The notes below the pieces were generated by a model. That model was not told where the DNA came from. It saw only the letters and a program-made list of their open reading frames with translations, and did not search any database. This document shows, piece by piece, positions 17,584 through 25,939 of a stretch of DNA of 64,000 nucleotides (the stretch's first letter is position 1; each line of letters begins with the position of its first letter). The stretch is from Parvularculaceae bacterium. GTDB lineage: Bacteria; Pseudomonadota; Alphaproteobacteria; Caulobacterales; Parvularculaceae. Both the position numbers and the translations under genes were made by a program. The stretch spans positions 186,001-250,000 of the forward strand of contig JAJFFV010000002.1 in assembly GCA_021776475.1 (NCBI GenBank), read 5' to 3'.

Positions 17584-19128
17584 GTGAGTACAGGTATTCC
17601 AACCAGGGAAATTACCAACGAGCTGTTGAAAAACCGGCGCGCGGTTATCGATATCGGGTCCAACTCCGTTCGCCTGGTGATATATGGCGGGCCGATCCGA
17701 ACGCCACTGGCATTGTTCAACGAGAAAGTTCTTTGTGGCCTCGGCACGCCTGACCGCGAAACAGGTGGGTTGCGTCGTGAAGCAATGGACAATACAATCT
17801 CTGTACTGAGCAGATTTGGCATGATCTTAGAGAACGCAGGGAAAATTCCACTGATAGTTTTTGCGACAGCGGCTATCCGCGATGCACCGAATGGCAGTGC
17901 TTTTATTAAAGAAGTCGAAGATCTGGGATTCGAACCGAGTGTGCTCAGTGGGGAGGAGGAGGCCCGTTTTGCAGCCCTCGGCGTTCTGTCCGCGACGATA
18001 GAAGCGGTGGAACCTCAATCAGCGAGTCGCCCGAATCTCTGTGGTGATATGGGTGGAGGCTCTCTCGAGTTGGCGCGGTTTTCAGATAATTTTGAAACAC
18101 CGTTTCTCGATCGCATAAGCCTGCCGCTAGGTCCGCTCACGTTGATATCCCGTTTCGGTAGGCATGTTTCAGATTCAACGGGATACGTTACGGATCAGCT
18201 GGCGAGCCAGAACTGGTTGGCGGAAGAGAAGACCGGGAACTTATATGCCGTCGGCGGAGCGTGGCGGGCAATTGCCAAAGTGCATATGGCGAAAGTAGAG
18301 TACCCGTTGCCCATCCTGCATCACTACGAAATTCCTCGCGACGAGATGATCAGTATTTGTGACCTTTTGCAAAAACAGAGCGCTGCCTCTTTGGAGTTGA
18401 TGCCGGGCGTGCAGCGCAAACGGATCGATACGTTGCCCCACGCGGCGATGGTACTCTCGCAGGTCCTCCAACACACCCGTACCCGCCGCGTTGTTATCTC
18501 TTCTAGTGGGGTCCGCGAAGGTATGTTGTTTGATCTTCTGTCGAAGCAGGAACGGGAAGCGGACCCGGTACTTATTCTTGCGCGCGAATACGCCAATCGC
18601 TACTCGCCTAACCCGGCATTTGGTGATGTGGTTTTTGATCTTACGGCAAGTTTGTTCGCAGATGAAACGAGAGAAGAGCGAAGAATCAGGCACGCCGCTT
18701 GTATTATGTGCGATTTGGCGTTGATGCATCATCCTGATATGCGAGCGCAACATGCCAGTGACGTTATTCTGCACTCCCCGTTAATCGGGATTGATCATGC
18801 CAGCCGAGTGACAATATCAGCGGCGCTTTATCTGCGCCATCGCAGCAAGATAACTCCCTGGCCGGCACATATTCCAAAGCAACTCATGTCAGACAGATTG
18901 CTGCGTTTAGCAACTACGCTGGGGTTTGCGATGCGATTTGTGTCAGATTTCTCGTCGAGTACGCCCGCTTTGATAAGGGACTGTACTTTTGATTTGAAAA
19001 AAGACGTTTTGACCTTCAGGGGGCCGGCAGGATTGGCCAGGTTGATGAGTGATACACCACAGAAAAGACTGACGGCGCTTGCAGCGCAACTTGGTACGAA
19101 AGAAGCCGTCGAGTTTTCAGATATCTGA
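17584..19128 (+). CDS. ppx: Exopolyphosphatase (Ppx/GppA family)
   Basis: A 514-residue protein of the ASKHA fold. The two phosphate loops are AVIDIGSNSVRLVIYGG (residue about 19) and GDMGGGSLELARF (about 155); FATAAIRDAPNG and LSGEEEARFAALGVL lie between. The last 200 residues are the helical HD-like/C-terminal module. It releases phosphate from polyphosphate or ppGpp-type substrates. A GTG start at 17584 gives the expected N-terminus, with AAGG about 10 bases upstream. It converges with rnd, leaving only 9 bases. Confidence 0.92.
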   Translation: MSTGIPTREITNELLKNRRAVIDIGSNSVRLVIYGGPIRTPLALFNEKVLCGLGTPDRETGGLRREAMDNTISVLSRFGMILENAGKIPLIVFATAAIRDAPNGSAFIKEVEDLGFEPSVLSGEEEARFAALGVLSATIEAVEPQSASRPNLCGDMGGGSLELARFSDNFETPFLDRISLPLGPLTLISRFGRHVSDSTGYVTDQLASQNWLAEEKTGNLYAVGGAWRAIAKVHMAKVEYPLPILHHYEIPRDEMISICDLLQKQSAASLELMPGVQRKRIDTLPHAAMVLSQVLQHTRTRRVVISSSGVREGMLFDLLSKQEREADPVLILAREYANRYSPNPAFGDVVFDLTASLFADETREERRIRHAACIMCDLALMHHPDMRAQHASDVILHSPLIGIDHASRVTISAALYLRHRSKITPWPAHIPKQLMSDRLLRLATTLGFAMRFVSDFSSSTPALIRDCTFDLKKDVLTFRGPAGLARLMSDTPQKRLTALAAQLGTKEAVEFSDI

Positions 19129-19137
19129 TCGTGAGGG

Positions 19138-20292
19138 TCAGGGTTTCAAATCAACAAATTCGATCATGCTTTCGTTGAGCTTCAATGCGAGCTCACCCTT
19201 TTTGAGCTTGATAGCCGCCTCTCCAAACACTTGCCGCCGCCAGCCCCGCATCGCGGGTATGTCTGGTTCGTCATATCGGGCAATTGCTTCAAGGTCGCTG
19301 GCATTCGCTACGAGTTTTGAGGCCACTTGGTAATGTTCACACTGACGTTTTAGAAGTACGCGCAATAAGTCCAGAACATCTCCCGGTATTGGGGGCAGGT
19401 TTCTTGACCGTTCAATTTCGGGTACTTCGTCGTTTGGCAAAGCGACACCAGCGTTTATTGCCGCAATCAGAGATTTTGCTTGCGACGATTTTTCAAATCC
19501 ATTGGCGACACCCCGGCACTTTGACAAGGCGTCCGCTGTTTTCGGGGCCTGCCGCGCCAGTTCGTAAATTGCCTCATCCTTCAGAACTCTTGAACGTGGT
19601 AAATCGCGGGCCTGCGCTTCGGCCTCGCGCCATTCGGCAATTTTGATGAAGGGACCGATATCTTTGCGCTTAAGGCCGCGCAGTTTCAATCGCTTCCAGG
19701 CAACCTCTGGCTTGACGAAATATAATGCGGGATCAAGCAACGCCTCCATTTCTTCCTGAACCCAGGAAAATCTGTCCGTCTTCTCCAGCTCATCTTTCAA
19801 CTGGCAATAGACATCCCGCAAATGAACGACATCACCCAACGCGTATTCGAGCTGCTTCTGGCTAAGCGGCCTTCTGGACCAATCGGTAAAACGCGACCCT
19901 TTGTCGATCGCGGCACCAGTAATTGCGCGAACAAGCGGTTCGTAGCCAATTTGATCACCGTGCCCGCAGGCCATTGCCGCGACTTGTGTATCAAACAGCG
20001 GTTTGGGCACGCGATCGAGAAGCTTATGGAAAATCTCAACGTCCTGACGGGCTGCGTGGAATACCTTAACGACTGCCTGATTGTCGAGAACCTCGAACAA
20101 AGCGGTGAGGTCTATTGCGTCTGCCAACGGGTCGACAATAGCCTCGTCGTCAGGAGAGGCTACCTGAATGAGGCACAAGCGGGACCAGTAAGTCCGCTCA
20201 CGCATGAATTCAGTGTCGATGGTGATGTATTCGTGGGCGTGCAGCGGTGAGCAGAATTCCTCAAGCGCGGATGTGTTTGTGATGACCTGCAT
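19138..20292 (-). CDS. rnd: Ribonuclease D
   Basis: A 384-residue 3'-5' exoribonuclease for tRNA maturation. DEDDy motifs are ITIDTEFMRE (Exo I), KVFHAARQDVEIFH (Exo II) and LEYALGDVVHLRDVY (Exo III with Tyr). An HRDC domain occupies about 205-290 (WREAEAQARDLPRSRVLKDE) and a second, weaker one follows. The ATG at 20292 gives MQVITNTSALEEF; the TTG at 20310 adds residues before the usual start. Confidence 0.93.
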   Translation of the reverse strand: MQVITNTSALEEFCSPLHAHEYITIDTEFMRERTYWSRLCLIQVASPDDEAIVDPLADAIDLTALFEVLDNQAVVKVFHAARQDVEIFHKLLDRVPKPLFDTQVAAMACGHGDQIGYEPLVRAITGAAIDKGSRFTDWSRRPLSQKQLEYALGDVVHLRDVYCQLKDELEKTDRFSWVQEEMEALLDPALYFVKPEVAWKRLKLRGLKRKDIGPFIKIAEWREAEAQARDLPRSRVLKDEAIYELARQAPKTADALSKCRGVANGFEKSSQAKSLIAAINAGVALPNDEVPEIERSRNLPPIPGDVLDLLRVLLKRQCEHYQVASKLVANASDLEAIARYDEPDIPAMRGWRRQVFGEAAIKLKKGELALKLNESMIEFVDLKP

Positions 20293-20339
20293 AACGAGCT
20301 GCTTTAGCAAGTCTGGCCGCTCGCGTCACGGAAAACAAA

Positions 20340-20678
20340 TCAGTCGTCGGCGAAGCTAAAATGAAGCCCGGCTTCGCCGGCCGATTGCCAGACGACTTTG
20401 GCGTCCCGGTTAATGCCGAGCTCGGGAATGATGATTTTTACCATTTCCGGTAGGGTAAAGACGCTGCGCAGCGTTATTTTGACCCCGTGATTGTGGTAAT
20501 TCAGGATTGCGCAATCTACGCGCATGCCGTTTCTCATCTTGAGCATCGCATATTTGTAAGAGTCCGTGCGGTTCTGCTCTCGCGAATCGGCCAGTTTCTT
20601 GGGTGGCGCGAAGTGCATATCCAGCGGTTTGGCATCGCGGATAGCGGTCACTCTATTTAGAAGGGCATTCTTCTTCAT
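20340..20678 (-). CDS. PilZ-like domain protein
   Basis: A 112-residue protein resembling a single PilZ domain: a basic RxxxR-like stretch (DSREQNRTDSYKY), then AILNYHNHGVKITLRSVF in the position of the N-x-S-x-x-G c-di-GMP signature, where the usual Asp/Asn-Ser-Gly spacing is partly lost (NYHNHG), so nucleotide binding is uncertain. The end FTLPEMVKIIIPE, WQSAGEAGLHFSF is typical. Three in-frame ATGs (20720, 20708, 20678) exist; none has a strong ribosome site, and the innermost matches the domain best. Confidence 0.6.
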   Translation of the reverse strand: MKKNALLNRVTAIRDAKPLDMHFAPPKKLADSREQNRTDSYKYAMLKMRNGMRVDCAILNYHNHGVKITLRSVFTLPEMVKIIIPELGINRDAKVVWQSAGEAGLHFSFADD

Positions 20679-20701
20679 ATCACAACCATGACGAGAAAGA
20701 G

Positions 20702-20716
20702 TTAACATGACGCTAA
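20702..20716 (-). promoter_or_regulatory. Near-consensus CtrA-type site upstream of the PilZ gene
   Basis: Read on the minus strand the bases are TTAG-N7-TTAA, one mismatch from TTAA-N7-TTAA, and the right flank extends the GGTTAG-like shape. It lies 24-38 bases before the ATG at 20678, where a CtrA site could act at the promoter. It only works as a promoter site if the innermost start is used. Confidence 0.35.
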
Positions 20717-20721
20717 CCATG

Positions 20722-20759
20722 AAAAAGCGCCGCTGCCAAGCTTAACAGTAGCACTTTTT
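20722..20759 (-). terminator. Rho-independent terminator after the M16 peptidase gene
   Basis: On the minus strand AAAAAGTGCTACTG pairs with CAGCGGCGCTTTTT across a 10-base loop: 14 positions with two G-U wobbles and one mismatch, ending in five Ts. It begins 8 bases after the stop codon of the M16 gene. The pairing is better on this strand than on the plus strand. Confidence 0.65.
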
Positions 20760-20766
20760 CCTTAGA

Positions 20767-23628
20767 TTACAGCGGGTTGCCGTCTTCATCGAGCTCAACG
20801 ATATCGTAGCCAAGTTCTTCAAGGCCCGGCATGATGACCGCTTTATCACCGACAACTACCATTATCATCTCGTCAATATTGAGATGTTTGGCGGCGAGGG
20901 CGTCGATTTCCTCTTTGCTAATATTCTCAAGGATCTCGGCCTGCTCGTCGACGAAGTCATCGGCAAGTTTATAGGTCAAGATATTTGACAGGAAGCCGAG
21001 CTTTTGCCGCGGCGTTTCGTAACTCCGGGCATCGCGTTGACCAATGGCGTTTTTAGTAAACAAGAGTTCCTCCGGAGTGATCCCGCTCTCATAGTAGCTG
21101 CTGATTTCCTTGACGAACTCGACAATTGAGGCGTCGGTCGCATCAGTGCGAACCCCGGCCTGGGCGCGATAAAAACCGCGATCTTCATCACCGCTGAAGA
21201 ACGACCGGGCGCCATAGGTGTAGCCTTTGTCTTCCCGCAGGTTGATGTTGATACGACTGTTGAAAGCACCGCCCAGGGCATAATTCATCAGTCCGGCACG
21301 GTAGTATTCACCAGTTGCATCATAGGGCAGAGCACGTTTACCGATTCGGATTTCGGATTGCGCCGCACCCGGCTTATTGATGAAGTAAAGTGTTTTCTCG
21401 GCCAAAGGCGGGAACGCGTTCAGTTCCGGCTTCTCGTTGCCTAAACCACTCCAGCCGGCAAAGGCACTTTCAAGCTTCGCCAGCATTTCAGATTTGTCGA
21501 TGTTGCTGACCGCTATCATGCTGCCGATCTGCGCCGAATAATTATCGGCATAGAATTTTTTCACATCCTCCAGCGAGAGCCCCTGAACACTCTCAATCGT
21601 GCCGGAGTCCGGAAAGGCAAAACTGTTGTCTTCGCCAAACAGAAACTTGCTGAACGCATTTGTTGCGACGGTGGCCGGCTGTTTTTTACTGAATTCGATC
21701 CCCTGGATCACCTGATCCTTAACCCGGGCGAAATCTTCTTCGGTAAATGCAGGCATCAACAACTTTTCCTGGGCGATCGCCAGCGTTTCGTCGAGGTTGT
21801 CCGTTAAGGAACGGATGGACATCGTTGTGTAGGTGTTGCCTGAACCGAATGAAACAGAAGATCCAAGTTTTTGTAACCGGTTGCTGATATCTTCTTTCGA
21901 GGATTTTTGTGTCGTTTCATCGACCATTGCAGCTGTCAGCGAGGCAAGACCAAGCTTGTCGAGCGGCTCGTTTTTCTGACCCGCCTTTATCTGCAGGCGG
22001 ATTGCCGTAGTTGGTGTTTCGTCATTAACAGCGCCCAGAATTTCGATGCCGTTGTCCATCTGCGCGCGCCAAACAGGTGGCAGAATGACGCTTGGATTGG
22101 CGCCAGATGCTGCTGGCGTCACGGATCTGTCGAAATCGTCGCTGGCGCGGCGGAATGCGAGATCTGCTTCTTTCGTCTGTTCATAATCCGGCAAGGTGCG
22201 CTCGTAGCGCTCCCAGGTATCGGGAGCTGCAATGGCATCAGGTTGGCCGTTCGGGACAATACTCATGATTACCGCCGGTTTGTCCTTGATGTATTGCTCA
22301 TAGACGCGATTGACATCGTCCTTGGTGACGTTTTCGTATCTGGAAATATCCTGCTTAATGTAGTCAGGGTCCGCCCGAAAGGTCTGGTAAAACGCGAGTT
22401 GCGAGACCTTGCCACTGACGCTCTCAAGACCATAGATCATGCCCGAAACAATACCGGCCTTGACGCGGATGAGGTCGTCATCTTCAACGCCGCGCTGTTC
22501 GAATTCGACCAGCGTGTCACGCATGATTTTTTCAAGGTCAGTTAGAGAGGTGCCGCTTGCCGGGTTGGGCAGGGCAAGCAAGGTGAACTGGCAATGCAGC
22601 TCCCGGCAGCCGTGACCGGCGTTGGCCTGCACAGCGAGGCCGTTTTTCACCGTGTTTTTGTAGAGCAGCGAGGTGTCCCCGGTACCCATAATCGACATCA
22701 GGACATCGAGCGGTGCTTCATCAGGATGGTTGGCGGAAACAGTTGGCCAGGCCATGTAAATAAGTGGAAGGGAAACATTGTCTTCCAGTGAGATGTAGCG
22801 GTTGGCATCCAGCGTTACTTCCGGTTTCCCAGGCTGGCTGACTTCCGGACCGCGGGGGATAGAGCCGAAATATTGTTTGACCCATGTAAGTGCCTGAGCC
22901 TTGTCAATGTCACCGCCGATGGTCAGCGTCGCGTTGTTCGGGCCATACCAGCGCAGGAAGAATTTTTTCAGGTCATTGACGTTGACCCGGTCTAGATCTT
23001 CAAGATAGCCGATAGTGCTCCACGAATAAGGATGTCCTTCCGGGAACATCGCTTCACCGACACGCTCGAACAAGAGGCCGTAAGGTGCGTTATCGACGCG
23101 CTGGCCGCGCTCGTTTTTGACAGTCTCGCGCTGGACTTCGAATTTCTCCTGCGTCACCGCGTCGAGCAGGAAGCCCATCCGGTCGGCTTCCAGCCAGAGC
23201 ATCTTTTCAAGCTGGTTCGCTGGGACAGTTTCGAAGTAGTTTGTCCGGTCACTGTTGGTTGTACCATTCAAGGTGCCACCAGATTCCGTGATGACTTTGA
23301 AGTGCTCTTCGTCTGCGACATTTTCAGAGCCTTGAAACATCATGTGTTCGAAGAAATGCGCAAACCCCGATTTCCCGACCTCTTCGCGACCGGAGCCGAC
23401 ATGGTAAGTGACGTCCACGTGCACCAGCGGATCAGATTTATCTTCATGCAGGACGACGGTCAGCCCATTGTCGAGAACGTATTTCTCGAACGGAATGACA
23501 ATTTCGTCCGCTGACTGTTTAGCGACGGCGTCAAGTTTGGTGAAGCCGTTCGGCAAGGCTGGACCAGTACCCGCGCACCCGGCAAGCAGCATGGTGAGAC
23601 TGGTTGTAAGTAAAGCGATATTCTTCAT
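20767..23628 (-). CDS. M16 family zinc metalloprotease, lipoprotein, two M16 units
   Basis: A 953-residue protein with a lipoprotein signal peptide (LTMLLAGC lipobox at about residue 19). The first M16 unit carries the inverted zinc motif HFFEHMMFQG (HxxEH) near residue 95, with the distal Glu around 170 (QRETVKNERGQ). The second unit (about 500-930) lacks the HxxEH and is the usual inactive partner. It is probably an envelope peptidase degrading peptides. It follows the DUF885 gene by 36 bases on the same strand and ends at a terminator. Confidence 0.93.
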   Translation of the reverse strand: MKNIALLTTSLTMLLAGCAGTGPALPNGFTKLDAVAKQSADEIVIPFEKYVLDNGLTVVLHEDKSDPLVHVDVTYHVGSGREEVGKSGFAHFFEHMMFQGSENVADEEHFKVITESGGTLNGTTNSDRTNYFETVPANQLEKMLWLEADRMGFLLDAVTQEKFEVQRETVKNERGQRVDNAPYGLLFERVGEAMFPEGHPYSWSTIGYLEDLDRVNVNDLKKFFLRWYGPNNATLTIGGDIDKAQALTWVKQYFGSIPRGPEVSQPGKPEVTLDANRYISLEDNVSLPLIYMAWPTVSANHPDEAPLDVLMSIMGTGDTSLLYKNTVKNGLAVQANAGHGCRELHCQFTLLALPNPASGTSLTDLEKIMRDTLVEFEQRGVEDDDLIRVKAGIVSGMIYGLESVSGKVSQLAFYQTFRADPDYIKQDISRYENVTKDDVNRVYEQYIKDKPAVIMSIVPNGQPDAIAAPDTWERYERTLPDYEQTKEADLAFRRASDDFDRSVTPAASGANPSVILPPVWRAQMDNGIEILGAVNDETPTTAIRLQIKAGQKNEPLDKLGLASLTAAMVDETTQKSSKEDISNRLQKLGSSVSFGSGNTYTTMSIRSLTDNLDETLAIAQEKLLMPAFTEEDFARVKDQVIQGIEFSKKQPATVATNAFSKFLFGEDNSFAFPDSGTIESVQGLSLEDVKKFYADNYSAQIGSMIAVSNIDKSEMLAKLESAFAGWSGLGNEKPELNAFPPLAEKTLYFINKPGAAQSEIRIGKRALPYDATGEYYRAGLMNYALGGAFNSRININLREDKGYTYGARSFFSGDEDRGFYRAQAGVRTDATDASIVEFVKEISSYYESGITPEELLFTKNAIGQRDARSYETPRQKLGFLSNILTYKLADDFVDEQAEILENISKEEIDALAAKHLNIDEMIMVVVGDKAVIMPGLEELGYDIVELDEDGNPL

Positions 23629-23664
23629 GGCAGATTCTGCTCCCTCGTCCAAAAATAAGATCTT

Positions 23665-25542
23665 CTAGTTGGTTTTTTTCTCGTCGATATAGATATTCAC
23701 AACGTCTTCCAGCACCGCCAGCGGCATGGCGCCGTTTTTCAGAACAACGTCATGGTAATCCCGAATGTCAAATTCTTGCCCAAGCTCCGTGCGCGCTTTC
23801 TCGCGTAACTCGAGCAGCTTAATCATGCCGATCTTGTAGGAAAGCGCCTGGCCCGGCCACACCATGTATCTTTTGTTCTGGCGCTCGATATCGCCCGGCG
23901 CCATCGGTGTGTTGTCGGTCATGTAGTCGATCGCTTCTTGCAGCGTCCATTGCTTTGCGTGCATGCCAGTATCGACAACCAGCCTGACGGCGCGTTTCAT
24001 TTCTTCGGCAAGGCGGCCGAAATTACGCATCGGGCGGTTTTCATACAGGCCCATTTCAAACGCTAGACGTTCCGTGTACAGTGCCCAGCCCTCCGTATAC
24101 GCGCTGTAGCCACCGAACTTACGGAACTCGGGGATACCGTCCAATTCCTGCATAATTGCAAGCTGGAAATGGTGCCCTGGTGCCCCTTCATGATAGGCGA
24201 GGGAATTCATTATGTGTTTTTGCACGTCTCCCATATCCTTCATATTGATATAATAGATGCCCGGCCGGCTTCCGTCCGGTGTTGGCCGGTTATAGAAGGC
24301 AGTGCCGGCGGCATTTTCGCGCCATTTCTCGACTGGACGCACTTCAAGAGCCGCTTTTGGTAAGATATTGAAATAGGCATCGGTCTTTGAGTAAACTTCT
24401 TCGATCAGCGTGTTGGCATCGGCCAGATATTGCTGCCGGCCTTCTTCTGTGTCGGGATAATAATTATTCGGGTCGTTGCGGACAAACTTAAAGAACTCAG
24501 CCAGCGTTCCTTCGAATCCGACTTCTTCCTTGATCGCTTCCATTTCGGCGCGGATACGCGCCACTTCCGACAGGCCGAGTTCATGGATTTCGTCTGGATC
24601 ACCTGACACCGTTGTCCAATTCTCGATGCGCCGGGCGTAGTACTCTTCACCGTTCGGGAGATGCCACGCGCCCCTGTCACCGGCGGCAAGTTCCTGTTGC
24701 AGTTCCATCTCGCCGATGAATTTCATGTAGCCGGTTTTGAATGGACCAACCAGCGCGGCCGTTGCCGCGGTGAGGAGGCGCTCTTTTTCGCCCTCATCGA
24801 TTTCAAGCGCGCTCACTTTTTGTCGAAAGTCGGCCATGATCGCCGAATCTTCTGCGCTGCCGTCGAATGGTGCACCGGATAGAATTGCGTTGGCCGTGCC
24901 GATGACACCTGGATAAACGAGGGCGGGGGCAATGATACCGCGCTCTTCGCGCACGTTCAGATCATTGATGACTTCAGCCAGGACGACATCAGCAGCACTC
25001 AAGCGCGCGATGTAATCCTCGGCATCGCCGAGCGTATCAACCCGGTGAATGTTCTGCAGGAATGTCGGCAAATAGGTCGCGATGCTCGACATCTGAGTGA
25101 CCGGATACTGATTATACCGCCACTCGTGGTTTTTCAGCGTATTTACCTGATTGTATTCGAAAATCCGGTAACTGATTTTCGATTGCTCATCGAGTTTGTC
25201 GAAGTCGAACTCGCTGCGCAGCCGTGCAAGGTCGTCGCGGGTTTGGGCGATCTGGCGCGATTCTTCAGCTTCAGAGAAATCATCCCATTTGCCGTAATCT
25301 TCGGTTTTTCGGCCGAGTTGCGCCTGAAACATCGGGCTCGCCGCAACATCTCGCTCGAAGGTTTCTTCAAAAAACACTGCCAGCCGTTCGCTTTGCGTTG
25401 CTGCGGACGCGACAGTTTCGGCGAGCGGTGTTTCAGTTGCCGGTGCGCTCGATTGTTGACCTGACTGGCCACAGGCGGCGAGCGCAAGCGCCGAGGCTCC
25501 AAGCGCGAGCCCGGAAATAAGCTGTTTCAGCGATTTTTTCAT
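23665..25542 (-). CDS. DUF885 family peptidase-like lipoprotein
   Basis: A 625-residue protein with a lipoprotein signal (LALAACGQ) followed by a Ser/Thr/Pro-rich linker. The DUF885 signature is complete: YHEGAPGHHFQLAI, then GYSAYTEGWALYTERLAFEMG, the metal-binding HExxH-like and Glu-containing motifs of this metallopeptidase-like family. Other members include dipeptidyl carboxypeptidase-like enzymes. With the M16 gene downstream it forms a two-gene peptide-degrading unit on the envelope. A 397-base region upstream is its likely promoter and leader. Confidence 0.92.
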   Translation of the reverse strand: MKKSLKQLISGLALGASALALAACGQSGQQSSAPATETPLAETVASAATQSERLAVFFEETFERDVAASPMFQAQLGRKTEDYGKWDDFSEAEESRQIAQTRDDLARLRSEFDFDKLDEQSKISYRIFEYNQVNTLKNHEWRYNQYPVTQMSSIATYLPTFLQNIHRVDTLGDAEDYIARLSAADVVLAEVINDLNVREERGIIAPALVYPGVIGTANAILSGAPFDGSAEDSAIMADFRQKVSALEIDEGEKERLLTAATAALVGPFKTGYMKFIGEMELQQELAAGDRGAWHLPNGEEYYARRIENWTTVSGDPDEIHELGLSEVARIRAEMEAIKEEVGFEGTLAEFFKFVRNDPNNYYPDTEEGRQQYLADANTLIEEVYSKTDAYFNILPKAALEVRPVEKWRENAAGTAFYNRPTPDGSRPGIYYINMKDMGDVQKHIMNSLAYHEGAPGHHFQLAIMQELDGIPEFRKFGGYSAYTEGWALYTERLAFEMGLYENRPMRNFGRLAEEMKRAVRLVVDTGMHAKQWTLQEAIDYMTDNTPMAPGDIERQNKRYMVWPGQALSYKIGMIKLLELREKARTELGQEFDIRDYHDVVLKNGAMPLAVLEDVVNIYIDEKKTN

Positions 25543-25939
25543 CGTCCATACCCTATCTATTTGTATCTATGTTGTGCGGGAATTCCGTACCCCAGTTTTG
25601 GGCTGCAGAATGAGCGCTTGCAGCCCAAACACCACCTTAAATTCCGGTAAGCTGGCACCCGTCTGTCTGCCTGTTCATGAGTACCATAGGGCAGTCTGCA
25701 CCAGCTTGCGTGAGTTTTTTTGTTCTCTTTCGGAATCAAGGGGTTATAGCGATGGGGCAAGATAAGCCTAGCGCTCGACAACCATTTCTTCGCTTCCTGT
25801 CCAGTTTTTGGGTACAGCGACTATCCTGGCGGCAGGGCGCTACTTGAAAATATTGGGCGGCTCATGTGTACCGGGTCGCGCCCGCCAAGCCTTGCGCAAT
25901 CCAACGTTGCTTGAAGAGGGGGAGAGCTCTGCTGGAAAT
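25543..25939. other. Gene-free region with structured segment (25597-25721)
   Basis: No convincing gene is seen in these 397 bases. They hold a perfect 11-bp inverted repeat (TTTGGGCTGCA at 25597-25607, TGCAGCCCAAA at 25619-25629). A second, longer imperfect stem pairs 25647-25655 with 25701-25709, with CTGCC/GGCAG inside it. On the plus strand seven Ts follow at 25715-25721. The segment could be a plus-strand small RNA with its own terminator, or the 5' leader of the DUF885 mRNA on the minus strand. Neither is proven. Confidence 0.4.
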
